64,000 bases of DNA. Source: Maridesulfovibrio hydrothermalis AM13 = DSM 14728. Its GTDB lineage: Bacteria > Desulfobacterota > Desulfovibrionia > Desulfovibrionales > Desulfovibrionaceae. Position numbers and translations under genes: made by a program. Below, piece after piece: positions 47,501 through 55,008 of the stretch. Numbering within the stretch: the first letter of the stretch is position 1; each line of letters opens with the position of its first letter. A model generated the notes under the pieces. That model had not been told where the DNA came from and searched no databases. It saw only the letters and a program-made list of their open reading frames with translations. The stretch spans positions 346,370 to 410,369 of the forward strand of contig NC_020055.1 of assembly GCF_000331025.1 (NCBI RefSeq), read 5' to 3'.

Positions 47501-48779
47501 GGTTCTCGGGATAACAGACTCAAACGGGAAATGGCATCCAGTCACCGATCCGGCAGTTACAATCCTTATCCCCAGCCTTGGCGAAATTAGTACTGACTTT
47601 TTAGCCGCTGCCATGCGCCGGGACAATATTAAATACAAAGTATTGCCTCATGCCAGCGAGCAGGATTTAAATCTGGGCCGCAACAATTCATCATGCAAAG
47701 AATGCCTGCCCCTGCAACTCACAGCCGGCGCCTTGCTGAATCACCTTACGCACCGTGATAAATCAGAAATTGCTCTTTTCCTGATGCCCAAAGCCAAAGG
47801 GCCATGCAGGTTCGGCCAATATTCAATTTTCATGAATGATTTGATTGAAAGACTTGAAATCCAAAATCTTGCTATTTTCGCTCCCAGTTCCACCGACGGT
47901 TACGGAGGACTGTCCACGAAAGTAACTTTAGGCATGTGGCAGGGCCTTGTTGCCGGCTCTATACTGGAAGACATTCACGCTACAATCATAACGGCAGCCA
48001 AGGACAAAAAGAATGCGCTGAGGTTGTTCTGGCAGGTCAGGCAGGATTTGCTTGATGCCATGATCAGCTGGAAAAAATTCTCTAAAGCCCTGCAAAAGGC
48101 AGCCGGCGATTTATCAGCAATAGAACTTGCCAAACCGGTTGAAGAATATCCGGTCATTTCTCTACTCGGGGAGATATATGTCCGCCATGACCCGCTGGCA
48201 CGGCGCGGACTTCCCGAGCGGTTATCCGGACAGGGGTTCATTGTACGCGTTGCTCCGGTGCTGGAATGGATGAAATACACTGACTGGCTTAACCGCAACA
48301 ACATCGAAGGCAAAGCCGGAATTAAAACGATCATCACGCAGGGCGTAAAATATTATTTTGAAAAACGAATCCGCTCCATACTTTCCAAAAGCGGCATGCT
48401 CTATTTTCCGGAACCGGATATAAAAAAGATCGTACGCAAGGCAAAGCCGCATCTTTCCGAGCAGCTGACTGGTGAAGCCATTCTGACCATTGGATCATCG
48501 CTGCATGAAATAATGTCGCCGTCCTGCGGTGTCATATCCATCGGACCGTTCGGATGCATGCCTTCCAGAGTGGCCGAATCTATTTTGAGTGAAAAATTCA
48601 GAGCTGTATCTGCCGGAAATAAAGCTTCATCTATTTTAGAGAATGATTCACGGCTGCCGTTTCTGGCCATAGAAACGGACGGCAACCCCTTTCCGCAACT
48701 TATCGAAGCAAGGCTCGAAGCCTTTTGCCTGCAAGCCTCACGGCTGCATAAAAAGATGCTCTTAAAAAAAATATCATAA
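44553..48779 (+). CDS. giant CoA-dehydratase activase-like protein (BcrAD/BadFG, DUF2229, HgdB-like)
   Basis: A 1408-residue protein. Two ASKHA ATPase domains come first: about 1-270 with NKCASGTGEFLVQQLGRM, and about 300-580 with LALGLDVGSTTTKGVLID, EIGGQDAKYTW and NEACSAGTGSFLEESA. The cysteines in the latter are where activators of 2-hydroxyacyl-CoA dehydratases bind a [4Fe-4S] cluster. A DUF2229-like part follows near 640-870 (LLMNTWFPLFNAFFKELGFG), then a C-terminal HgdB-like part with CKECLPLQLTAGALL. Large proteins of this layout are widespread in anaerobes, but their substrate is not established. No dehydratase gene lies nearby. Confidence 0.88.
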   Translation: MKKSLGICAGASTISMVLIGKENGRTIILNTVSISHEGDPAGTVLRGLNKISPPAGVRTAITGRKFRHLLDLPSISEPQALEAAVEYNRLVDHGYRTLLSAGGETFMAYLLDSSGKVETVHTGNKCASGTGEFLVQQLGRMNLDLESMGGMDENVAAHKVSGRCSVFCKSDCTHALNKGTDKEAVVAGLARMMSGKCLELLRKLPAKKVALIGSCSLNKFMVRELRKEIPDLHIPEYAHCLEALGTALWAGENGTVPADDFNSLIRKGDTGFTYLPPLGSFIDSVTFHESRQVNFTPGSELALGLDVGSTTTKGVLIDLNSTQIVASCYLRTDGDPIGASRRVYADLASQVPAGTAAKVLGVTGSGRNIAGLHAGTEGIINEITAHATAAVHYDPEVDTIFEIGGQDAKYTWLKNAVPCDYAMNEACSAGTGSFLEESAKETLGIEVTEIADIAFKGTNPPNFNDQCAAFIGSDLKLAAQDGVPLEDMVAGLVYSICINYANRVKGNRTVGNKIFMQGGVCYNKAVPVAMAALTGTRIIVPPHPGLTGAFGVALEAAKRSAQGLLAKGRFEPAELAKREVNYKPPFICNGKGRDCDLGCSISRIEIQGKTFPFGGICNRFDNSKVSKDITQGEDLVLWREKRVFRDLCRPVEGQPVIGMNRSLLMNTWFPLFNAFFKELGFGVILPEAIDPDSIEQKGAPFCHPVELAHGSMGELLKLDTDHIFLPHLRSMPLKSGDRSSTCVLVQGEPYYLRSAFPELEKKSVLSPVIHMQEGISQVRKALLGTAAMLGAGVNRATSAFDTAMNVQDRFFADLKHKGEEFIRELEKSEDREAIALLGRPYNAFSAWANKSIPAKFATRGVSIIPCDMLPRSEGCSEKLNMYWATGEQIMDSAALIANHPQLYGTYITNFSCGPDSFLLSNFRKVMGKKPSLTLELDSHTADAGIETRLEAFLDIISGYKMMAEKDSPPSATFKQARCEAQDKVLGITDSNGKWHPVTDPAVTILIPSLGEISTDFLAAAMRRDNIKYKVLPHASEQDLNLGRNNSSCKECLPLQLTAGALLNHLTHRDKSEIALFLMPKAKGPCRFGQYSIFMNDLIERLEIQNLAIFAPSSTDGYGGLSTKVTLGMWQGLVAGSILEDIHATIITAAKDKKNALRLFWQVRQDLLDAMISWKKFSKALQKAAGDLSAIELAKPVEEYPVISLLGEIYVRHDPLARRGLPERLSGQGFIVRVAPVLEWMKYTDWLNRNNIEGKAGIKTIITQGVKYYFEKRIRSILSKSGMLYFPEPDIKKIVRKAKPHLSEQLTGEAILTIGSSLHEIMSPSCGVISIGPFGCMPSRVAESILSEKFRAVSAGNKASSILENDSRLPFLAIETDGNPFPQLIEARLEAFCLQASRLHKKMLLKKIS

Positions 48780-48977
48780 AAATGTGCTTTGTGTTTCTAT
48801 AGCTGGCTTCGCCGATACGGTCAGAAAGCCTCTACTCCTCTATACTCCCCCTCACAAGTGTGGGCAATTACTACGAACCTTGAACAGCTTAAAACATCCT
48901 TGATATAGCTTGGGCGAATGTGATATCCCCTCCCAGACTTCATATAGAGTTTAAATATGCCTTTCAAGGGAGAATTT

Positions 48978-51215
48978 GTGCAGCATAAAATTTTACGAAT
49001 CGTATTGCTAGCTATGCTTATAGCCTTGTGCAGCTGCAAAACCATGCGGTCTATCAAGTCCAATATAAAAGAATATGCAACAGCCACTACTCCGGCTGAA
49101 CAATTCGAAAAAGCTGTAGATAAAAACGATTTGCGCAGAGCAGAAAAACTCTGGCTTGAAAATCAGGAACATTTTCTGGAAAATCCGGATACACTTGCTA
49201 AGCTCGAAAAAATTGCATCTGTCATTAAAAAAAGATTCAAACCCAGAATAGCCTCTGCCACCACCAATATTTCATCCATAAAATGGCCTGCACGCTTAGG
49301 CCAGTGGACACTCATTCGGCTCAAACTTAATAATGCGCAAGAAATTATAGACGAAATTGAGTCGAATGAAATGCTTCTGGCCTTGGATCAGATACCAGAC
49401 GGCCTTGAAAAATTGAAAAGACAACATGCTGCCAAATCTAAACTCATTGCAGACGATGCACCGGCCCGGTTTAAAAAATATCCTGTTCTCACTGCCGACA
49501 ATTTTTTCTTCTTATACCCCGTTGCTCTGGATGAAGAAGAATTCCTGACCTCACAGGCAGCTTTTCTTGAAACCAAAATAGCTTCATCAACCGGAAACGG
49601 GGTTCCGCATCTAGTTAGAACATACGGCCATATACTTCCGCCGGAAACGCTCAAGACAATGGAAGGACGCTTTTTCAGAAACCTTCTGCGCCGCAAATCA
49701 GGCAGCAAAAAACCTTCTCTGCGCACAATTATAAAGGCCATGCATGAAGCGAGAAAGTTAGGTTTTCCCATCACCCGGATACCGGACTGTAAAATTGCCT
49801 TTGTAAGAGTCACCAGCAAAAGCATGCTAAGAGATCATGCCATTGAATTCGGTCTGGGATTTGATGTGGACTTACCAGTTGAAGCAAAGCAGGTAGAAGC
49901 GAAGGGAATGTTCAACTCCAAAACGGCTAAAGATGCAGATGTTGTTATTCTGATTAATGAAACTATTTCAAAGCTGGATAGAAGATCGTCAGCACTGAAA
50001 TACCAGAAAAGCAAAATCATTACCGGATACCGTGAAGTTTACAATAACGCATACGATAAAGCCCAGATGACGGTTGAAAAACATAAAATCAAACGCCGCG
50101 AGCTAAATGACCGCATTAATACCAATATGATGTTCGGCCTGATCGGTACTGCCATGAGCATCCCTTATATGAACGCAGCGGAACGGGCTGAAGAGCATTA
50201 CAACTCTGCCCTTGCCAACGCCACGCAAGTACCCAGAATGATAGATAAACCAATTTACAAAGATTACAGCTACAAAATTCTCACTATAAATGATGCTAAA
50301 ATTGCCTCTGTTCAATATTTCATTATTGACCGCAGGGCTAAAACATACTTTGAAAATGTGTTTGATATTGTCCAGCAGCAAAGATTCAGAGTCGCATACG
50401 GGGTCAATGACAATGACCCTAAGGCCCTAGAAATCATGACCAGTTTCAAGAGCGATAGCGATGTCCGGAACTGGGAAAAACAACCTGTTAACATAAGACT
50501 TTCGGAACTTCTGGATCACTATCTGAAAAATGAAAGCAAAGACAAAAAATATCGTAATATGGCTCAGATCCAGAAACGAATCATGAACAACCGCAATAAG
50601 GCCATTAAAGAATTTCACGCCAGTAAATATGACTCTGACACAGGTAATGATCCGCGTTTCGACTCAGTTGTACAAGTTTTTAATCACAACACGGGAACAG
50701 GAAGTGGCTTTTATGTCACCGACAATATTATTCTCACCAACCATCACGTTGTTGATAGAAGTGACTTCGTAGAAGTACGGTTACACAACGGAATGGAATC
50801 ATTTGGTAAAGTTATAGCTGTCGACCTGTTCAGGGATCTGGCCTTGGTAAAAATCGGCATCAGGGGCAAACCGGTTCGGTTTTATAATAAAAGAACCATT
50901 CCTACAGGAGTAACCCTTGACGTCATAGGCCATCCTAAGAATTATAAATTCTCCATTACCAGAGGTATCTTCAGCGCCTACAGAGAACTGCCAAGTCATC
51001 ATCTCCCCTCAAAGGATATGACTATACGCTATATCCAGACCGATGCAGCTATAAATCCCGGTAACTCAGGAGGGCCGTTGTTCTACAAGGACAGGCTGGT
51101 AGGGGTAAACTCATGGAAACGCACAGATCCGGCAACCTTCAACCTTAATTTTGCAGTACATTACTCTGAAGTAATCGACTTTCTCAAACAATACGGCATT
51201 GCCTACCGAATATAG
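48978..51215 (+). CDS. lipoprotein with C-terminal trypsin-like protease domain
   Basis: A 745-residue lipoprotein; the lipobox is ALCSC about 20 residues from the start. The first 550 or so residues are mostly charged and helical with no family I recognise. The last 190 form a trypsin/DegP-like domain with the triad: His in NIILTNHHVVD, Asp in LFRDLALVKI and Ser in INPGNSGGPLF. I see no PDZ domain. I chose GTG 48978, which has GGGAG about 6 nt upstream and gives a clean signal; an ATG at 48957 would only add residues before it. It lies 9 nt before a second lipoprotein gene. Confidence 0.83.
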   Translation: MQHKILRIVLLAMLIALCSCKTMRSIKSNIKEYATATTPAEQFEKAVDKNDLRRAEKLWLENQEHFLENPDTLAKLEKIASVIKKRFKPRIASATTNISSIKWPARLGQWTLIRLKLNNAQEIIDEIESNEMLLALDQIPDGLEKLKRQHAAKSKLIADDAPARFKKYPVLTADNFFFLYPVALDEEEFLTSQAAFLETKIASSTGNGVPHLVRTYGHILPPETLKTMEGRFFRNLLRRKSGSKKPSLRTIIKAMHEARKLGFPITRIPDCKIAFVRVTSKSMLRDHAIEFGLGFDVDLPVEAKQVEAKGMFNSKTAKDADVVILINETISKLDRRSSALKYQKSKIITGYREVYNNAYDKAQMTVEKHKIKRRELNDRINTNMMFGLIGTAMSIPYMNAAERAEEHYNSALANATQVPRMIDKPIYKDYSYKILTINDAKIASVQYFIIDRRAKTYFENVFDIVQQQRFRVAYGVNDNDPKALEIMTSFKSDSDVRNWEKQPVNIRLSELLDHYLKNESKDKKYRNMAQIQKRIMNNRNKAIKEFHASKYDSDTGNDPRFDSVVQVFNHNTGTGSGFYVTDNIILTNHHVVDRSDFVEVRLHNGMESFGKVIAVDLFRDLALVKIGIRGKPVRFYNKRTIPTGVTLDVIGHPKNYKFSITRGIFSAYRELPSHHLPSKDMTIRYIQTDAAINPGNSGGPLFYKDRLVGVNSWKRTDPATFNLNFAVHYSEVIDFLKQYGIAYRI

Positions 51216-51224
51216 GAGCTTTCC

Positions 51225-51968
51225 ATGAATAGAAACTTAATCCTTAAAACGACAGTTTTAACAATAGTACTGGCTATGACACTCCTTTCCGGCTGCCAGA
51301 GCAAACAACGGCAGGGCATGGTTCGTGACCAGAAGACGGGCCTGCTCTACGGCTCTACAGTATCCGGCAACCTGCTTATGGACCCGTCCCAGTTTGCCAA
51401 TCCCACTATCAAGCTCACCATCAGAAATACATCCGGTGACCCTGCCATAAATATGAAAGCCATGCGGACAACCCTTGAAAACGCATATAGAGATAAAGGA
51501 TACAAGATTACAAGACAGGGAAAATACAGCGTCCACCTGGACATTAATTTATATTACTCTGGACAAATTTCATACGACGTAGCTGAGGAAGTGAGCCTCC
51601 TCGGAGGAGCAGGAGGCGCATACCTAGGTGGAAGAATGGGACAAAGCACTGATACCGCCATCATAGGAGCTGCATCCGGAGCTGCTATCGGTGCAATTGT
51701 TGGCCAGTACGCAACGCAGGACACATATACCATGCTTGCCGATGTCTCTATCGGTCTGGTCGATAGAAACGCCGGCAAACGTAAATATGTCATCGAATTC
51801 GGCGACACTCAGATTGTCCGGGATGACGAAGATACAGGATACAATGCCTACCGCGTGCGTGCCGGCACTCGGGTTGCGGTCTATGCCGGTGGCGATGGCA
51901 TCAGCCAGAGCAAAATAATCCGCGGCGTAACGCTTCGCTTCAGGCGTATCCTGCAAGATATTATTTAG
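51225..51968 (+). CDS. TraT-like outer-membrane lipoprotein
   Basis: A 247-residue lipoprotein with lipobox LLSGC, Cys24 being the lipidated residue. The mature part resembles the TraT complement-resistance family: the beginning GMVRDQKTGLLYGSTVSGN, a glycine-rich hydrophobic segment GGRMGQSTDTAIIGAASGAA around the middle, and a C-terminal ADVSIGL strand. TraT on F plasmids blocks mating pair formation and complement; in free-living bacteria its role is unknown. No conjugation genes are present. GGAG lies 6 nt before the ATG, and the gap of only 9 nt to the protease gene indicates an operon. Confidence 0.78.
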   Translation: MNRNLILKTTVLTIVLAMTLLSGCQSKQRQGMVRDQKTGLLYGSTVSGNLLMDPSQFANPTIKLTIRNTSGDPAINMKAMRTTLENAYRDKGYKITRQGKYSVHLDINLYYSGQISYDVAEEVSLLGGAGGAYLGGRMGQSTDTAIIGAASGAAIGAIVGQYATQDTYTMLADVSIGLVDRNAGKRKYVIEFGDTQIVRDDEDTGYNAYRVRAGTRVAVYAGGDGISQSKIIRGVTLRFRRILQDII

Positions 51969-52058
51969 TTCATTCTCATCCGGCAGCTCATGTATGCCCT
52001 TATTCTACTGCTCCGGTTACAGTGCAGTTTTTTTGAATGACATAAAGGATTCCCCCGT

Positions 52059-52640
52059 TTAAACGTCATCAAATTCTTGACGGACTCGACTTAATCCTTT
52101 GCGATACCCTTCTGCATCGCCGTAGGGGAAGAAGTGACGATAACGGCTGTGTACCGATTTTACCGGCCGGGCATGCCTGATGGGACACCAGTACTGTTCG
52201 GTCCTTGCGGCAACTTCACGCACAAATCCGATCAGCCCGTTAAAATAGCTGCAATAGAAACAATTAACTTTTTCAATATAATTTAAATACTTAAGTGAAT
52301 GACGATCAAGAACAATGTAATTACGCCGTTTTACTCTGGGAATTCCATATACGGGAAAACACATCAGCTGATAAAGCCAGACTGATACGTCCAGCATGAG
52401 GGCCGGAACTATCGGCATCCAGATAAAAGGGATAGTCAGAATAACCCAGACTCCTGAATCATATACATAGTCGCTCCACTTGGCGGCGAATTCCCTATGT
52501 GCGGCCCGCACTTCTGAGCTGAAGCGGACTTTTTTCTCCTGAACAGTATAAAGGAAATCGTTGGTCACATCACGAAGTTCCACGCGAAGCTCTTTTTCAA
52601 GCCCGTCAATCTTTCCAAGCAGTTCATCAATTCTGTTCAT
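52059..52640 (-). CDS. hypothetical protein with a central membrane hairpin
   Basis: A 193-residue protein. The first 60 residues are a charged coiled coil (RIDELLGKIDGLEKELRVEL). Next, two adjacent hydrophobic segments, GVWVILTIPFIWMPIVPALM and a shorter one, form a membrane hairpin. The C-terminal half has cysteines in CFYCSY and YWCPI that could bind a metal, and ends in a basic and aromatic region. The pattern suggests a conserved family, but I cannot name it. I chose the ATG at 52640, with AAGGTG a few nt upstream. Convergent with the TraT-like gene. Confidence 0.72.
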   Translation of the reverse strand: MNRIDELLGKIDGLEKELRVELRDVTNDFLYTVQEKKVRFSSEVRAAHREFAAKWSDYVYDSGVWVILTIPFIWMPIVPALMLDVSVWLYQLMCFPVYGIPRVKRRNYIVLDRHSLKYLNYIEKVNCFYCSYFNGLIGFVREVAARTEQYWCPIRHARPVKSVHSRYRHFFPYGDAEGYRKGLSRVRQEFDDV

Positions 52641-52771
52641 TTTTGCACCTTGCCTTATTGCTGGAGGTTCAGAGTCAAATGAGGACGGCAATTAACGTCC
52701 CGTCTTTTCAGATGTTCTAAGCAATATTTAGATAAGAAAAAACCAATGTTGGCAAGAGGAATCGACGAATA

Positions 52772-52803
52772 TATAAAAACCGCCGGCCGAAGCCGGCGGC
52801 GTT
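52772..52803 (-). terminator. terminator after RTX protein 1
   Basis: CCGCCGGC-CGAA-GCCGGCGG is a perfect 8-bp stem with a 4-nt loop, followed on the minus strand by TTTTT. Confidence 0.9.
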
Positions 52804-52817
52804 AAAACTCTCATGAT

Positions 52818-54698
52818 TTAAGAGAGCACGACAAGATCAATATCACTGGCAAGGACATCATCACCGCTGACTACGGCTATTTGCTCAAGAGGAGCTGCCC
52901 CGCCTGCTCCGTCAGAATCCCAATAGAGCTTGTCTGTTCCGGAATCCCAGACAAAAACAGGATCGGTAGCTGACGAAGTGCCGTATTCTGCATAAGTTTC
53001 ATAATTCTTTACCGTTCCAAAGAACTCCGAATTAAACTTAAACATATCATCAGTATGACTGAAGTTGAAAACAGCCTCAGAGGAACTGAAGTCGCTGGAC
53101 TGAAGATAAGTAAAATCAGTATTTCCTGCTCCGCTGTAAAGAGTATCCGCACCATGCCCCCCGATCAAAGTATCTGAGCCGGATGCTCCATAAAGTATAT
53201 CGTTACCTGACTCACCATTGAGTACATTATTTCCGCCTATGGCACTGATCACGTCATTACCATCGCCGCCCAGCAAAGTGTTATCAGCACTGCTGCCGGA
53301 AATAGTGTCTCCCAGACTGCTGCCGATAACACCTTCAATGTTGACAAAGGTATCTATGTCTGCCTCAGCGCCACCTGCAACAGTTGCTGAATTTCCACCC
53401 AAATATACATCTACCCCGTGGGAATAAGATTCAGTTTCAAAAGACAGAAAATCAAACCCCGAGCCACCGTCAATGGTATCACTTCCATTGCCGCCTTCAA
53501 TGGTATCATCACCTTCATCACCATGCAGCACATCATTGCCGCAACGACCATTGATCACATCATCGCCCGGCAGACCTTTATAGTAATCGGTATTTTCGCT
53601 TCCTGCCCAGACGTCATTACCAGAAGTTCCCAGAATCCAGTTTGTGCCATCACCGGAGCTGTAAGTCTGCCCTTCGCCTTCAGGAGGAATTTCCGTATCA
53701 GTCCCCGCTTCAATAAGTTCAAGTATATCATCTGCGGTGGTAATATTTTCCAACTGCTCAAGACCTTCCTGCGCCAGTTCTACATTACCGTCAGCCAGTG
53801 CATCAAAAACTTCCTGAGCCAGTCCTAACAATGCACCGGGGAGTGCTCCATCACCCCCCTCACCGTCCAGTCCACTATCAAGAAAAACACCTACACCGGC
53901 CTCACCGGCTAACTGCTGAAGTCCAGTTTCACCACCATCAGCACCTTGCGCCGCAGCTTCCTGAACGTCGCCATCCTGCGCTTCTTCGCCATCATCCTGC
54001 TGTTCACCTTCAGCATCTTCTCCGGCTTCCTGCTGGTCCTCCTGCGGATCATCCTGCTGATCCTCCTGCTGTTGTTCTTCACGGATTTCCTGTTCCTGTT
54101 GAATTGCGGAGGGAGCAATTTCACGAAATGACTCGAATTCCTGCACGGTCATAGTACGTACAGTGCTCATCTGACCGGACACGGCAATATCTATCAAAGC
54201 CTGTGGAGAATCAATCAACCTGACACCGCCGTCAATGCTCTGGATCAAAAGAGCCTTACCGCTGTGAATTTCTTCAACGCCGTGTTTTTCCGCGCCGTCG
54301 GGGGATATTTCATGGACAGTGGTGGTTCCGCGAATACCGATAGTTGCAAGCGGAGTTCCGATATGAAACCTGTCAGGATTCTGCTCGGCAATCTTTCCGG
54401 TAACCATACGGAAAGTCCCCTGACTCATTTTAAAAAGAAGGGCTGAGGAAGATTCATCGGACTCATCAAAAATATAATCATCAAGAGCGATACTTGAATC
54501 CGCCCCCTGTGAAAGCAGGGTATCATCTGCAAAACGGATCTCGGCATTACTGTCCGGTCCGGTCACAAGCTCTTCCCCTTTATACACAATGGCACCTGAT
54601 TCCACTCCTCTTAAACCGGAATCAGACCTCAAGAAAACTTCTCCATTGGCGGCAAGAATTACACCAATTGATCCAAGTTCATTCGCTTCAGGTGACAT
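52818..54698 (-). CDS. FecR-domain RTX protein 1 (calcium-binding repeats)
   Basis: A 626-residue acidic protein. Residues about 1-140 carry a FecR-like domain (KGEELVTGPDSNAEIRFADD, ATIGIRGTTTVHEI). A Gln/Glu/Asp-rich low-complexity linker spans about 195-260. From about 350 to 545 come glycine- and aspartate-rich RTX nonapeptides such as GNDVLHGDEGDDTIEGG, followed by a C-terminal region with VFVWDSGTDKLYWDSDG. There is no signal peptide, so secretion by a type I system is expected; none lies in this window. It is a paralogue of the next gene upstream. The role may be calcium-dependent surface binding; a function in signalling is only a guess from the FecR part. Confidence 0.85.
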   Translation of the reverse strand: MSPEANELGSIGVILAANGEVFLRSDSGLRGVESGAIVYKGEELVTGPDSNAEIRFADDTLLSQGADSSIALDDYIFDESDESSSALLFKMSQGTFRMVTGKIAEQNPDRFHIGTPLATIGIRGTTTVHEISPDGAEKHGVEEIHSGKALLIQSIDGGVRLIDSPQALIDIAVSGQMSTVRTMTVQEFESFREIAPSAIQQEQEIREEQQQEDQQDDPQEDQQEAGEDAEGEQQDDGEEAQDGDVQEAAAQGADGGETGLQQLAGEAGVGVFLDSGLDGEGGDGALPGALLGLAQEVFDALADGNVELAQEGLEQLENITTADDILELIEAGTDTEIPPEGEGQTYSSGDGTNWILGTSGNDVWAGSENTDYYKGLPGDDVINGRCGNDVLHGDEGDDTIEGGNGSDTIDGGSGFDFLSFETESYSHGVDVYLGGNSATVAGGAEADIDTFVNIEGVIGSSLGDTISGSSADNTLLGGDGNDVISAIGGNNVLNGESGNDILYGASGSDTLIGGHGADTLYSGAGNTDFTYLQSSDFSSSEAVFNFSHTDDMFKFNSEFFGTVKNYETYAEYGTSSATDPVFVWDSGTDKLYWDSDGAGGAAPLEQIAVVSGDDVLASDIDLVVLS

Positions 54699-55008
54699 AG
54701 CATACCCCGCATGTAAATATTACTTCATAGTAACAAAATAATACTTGCAGGATTTTTTGCAAGCAAAATTATTAAATACAAATATTAAATTGTGCTTCAA
54801 AATATACATAAATAAAATTAGAGATATAAAAACAAGATTTTAATTCTACAGATACAATTTCAATATAAATTAAATATCGATGTACAGAAAAATACACAAC
54901 CAAAAGCAATCATAAAATAATACTAACACAATTCAAGCATTCAACATAAAAATATTACATATGAATTCATATTATCCAGACAACACCTGATCCAACGAAT
55001 GTAACAGG
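54699..55008 (-). promoter_or_regulatory. AT-rich spacer between RTX genes
   Basis: A 310-nt, very AT-rich spacer upstream of RTX protein 1. It contains a perfect 14-bp palindrome, ATATGAATTCATAT, at 54959-54972. It probably holds the promoter of RTX protein 1. No gene is seen. Confidence 0.4.
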
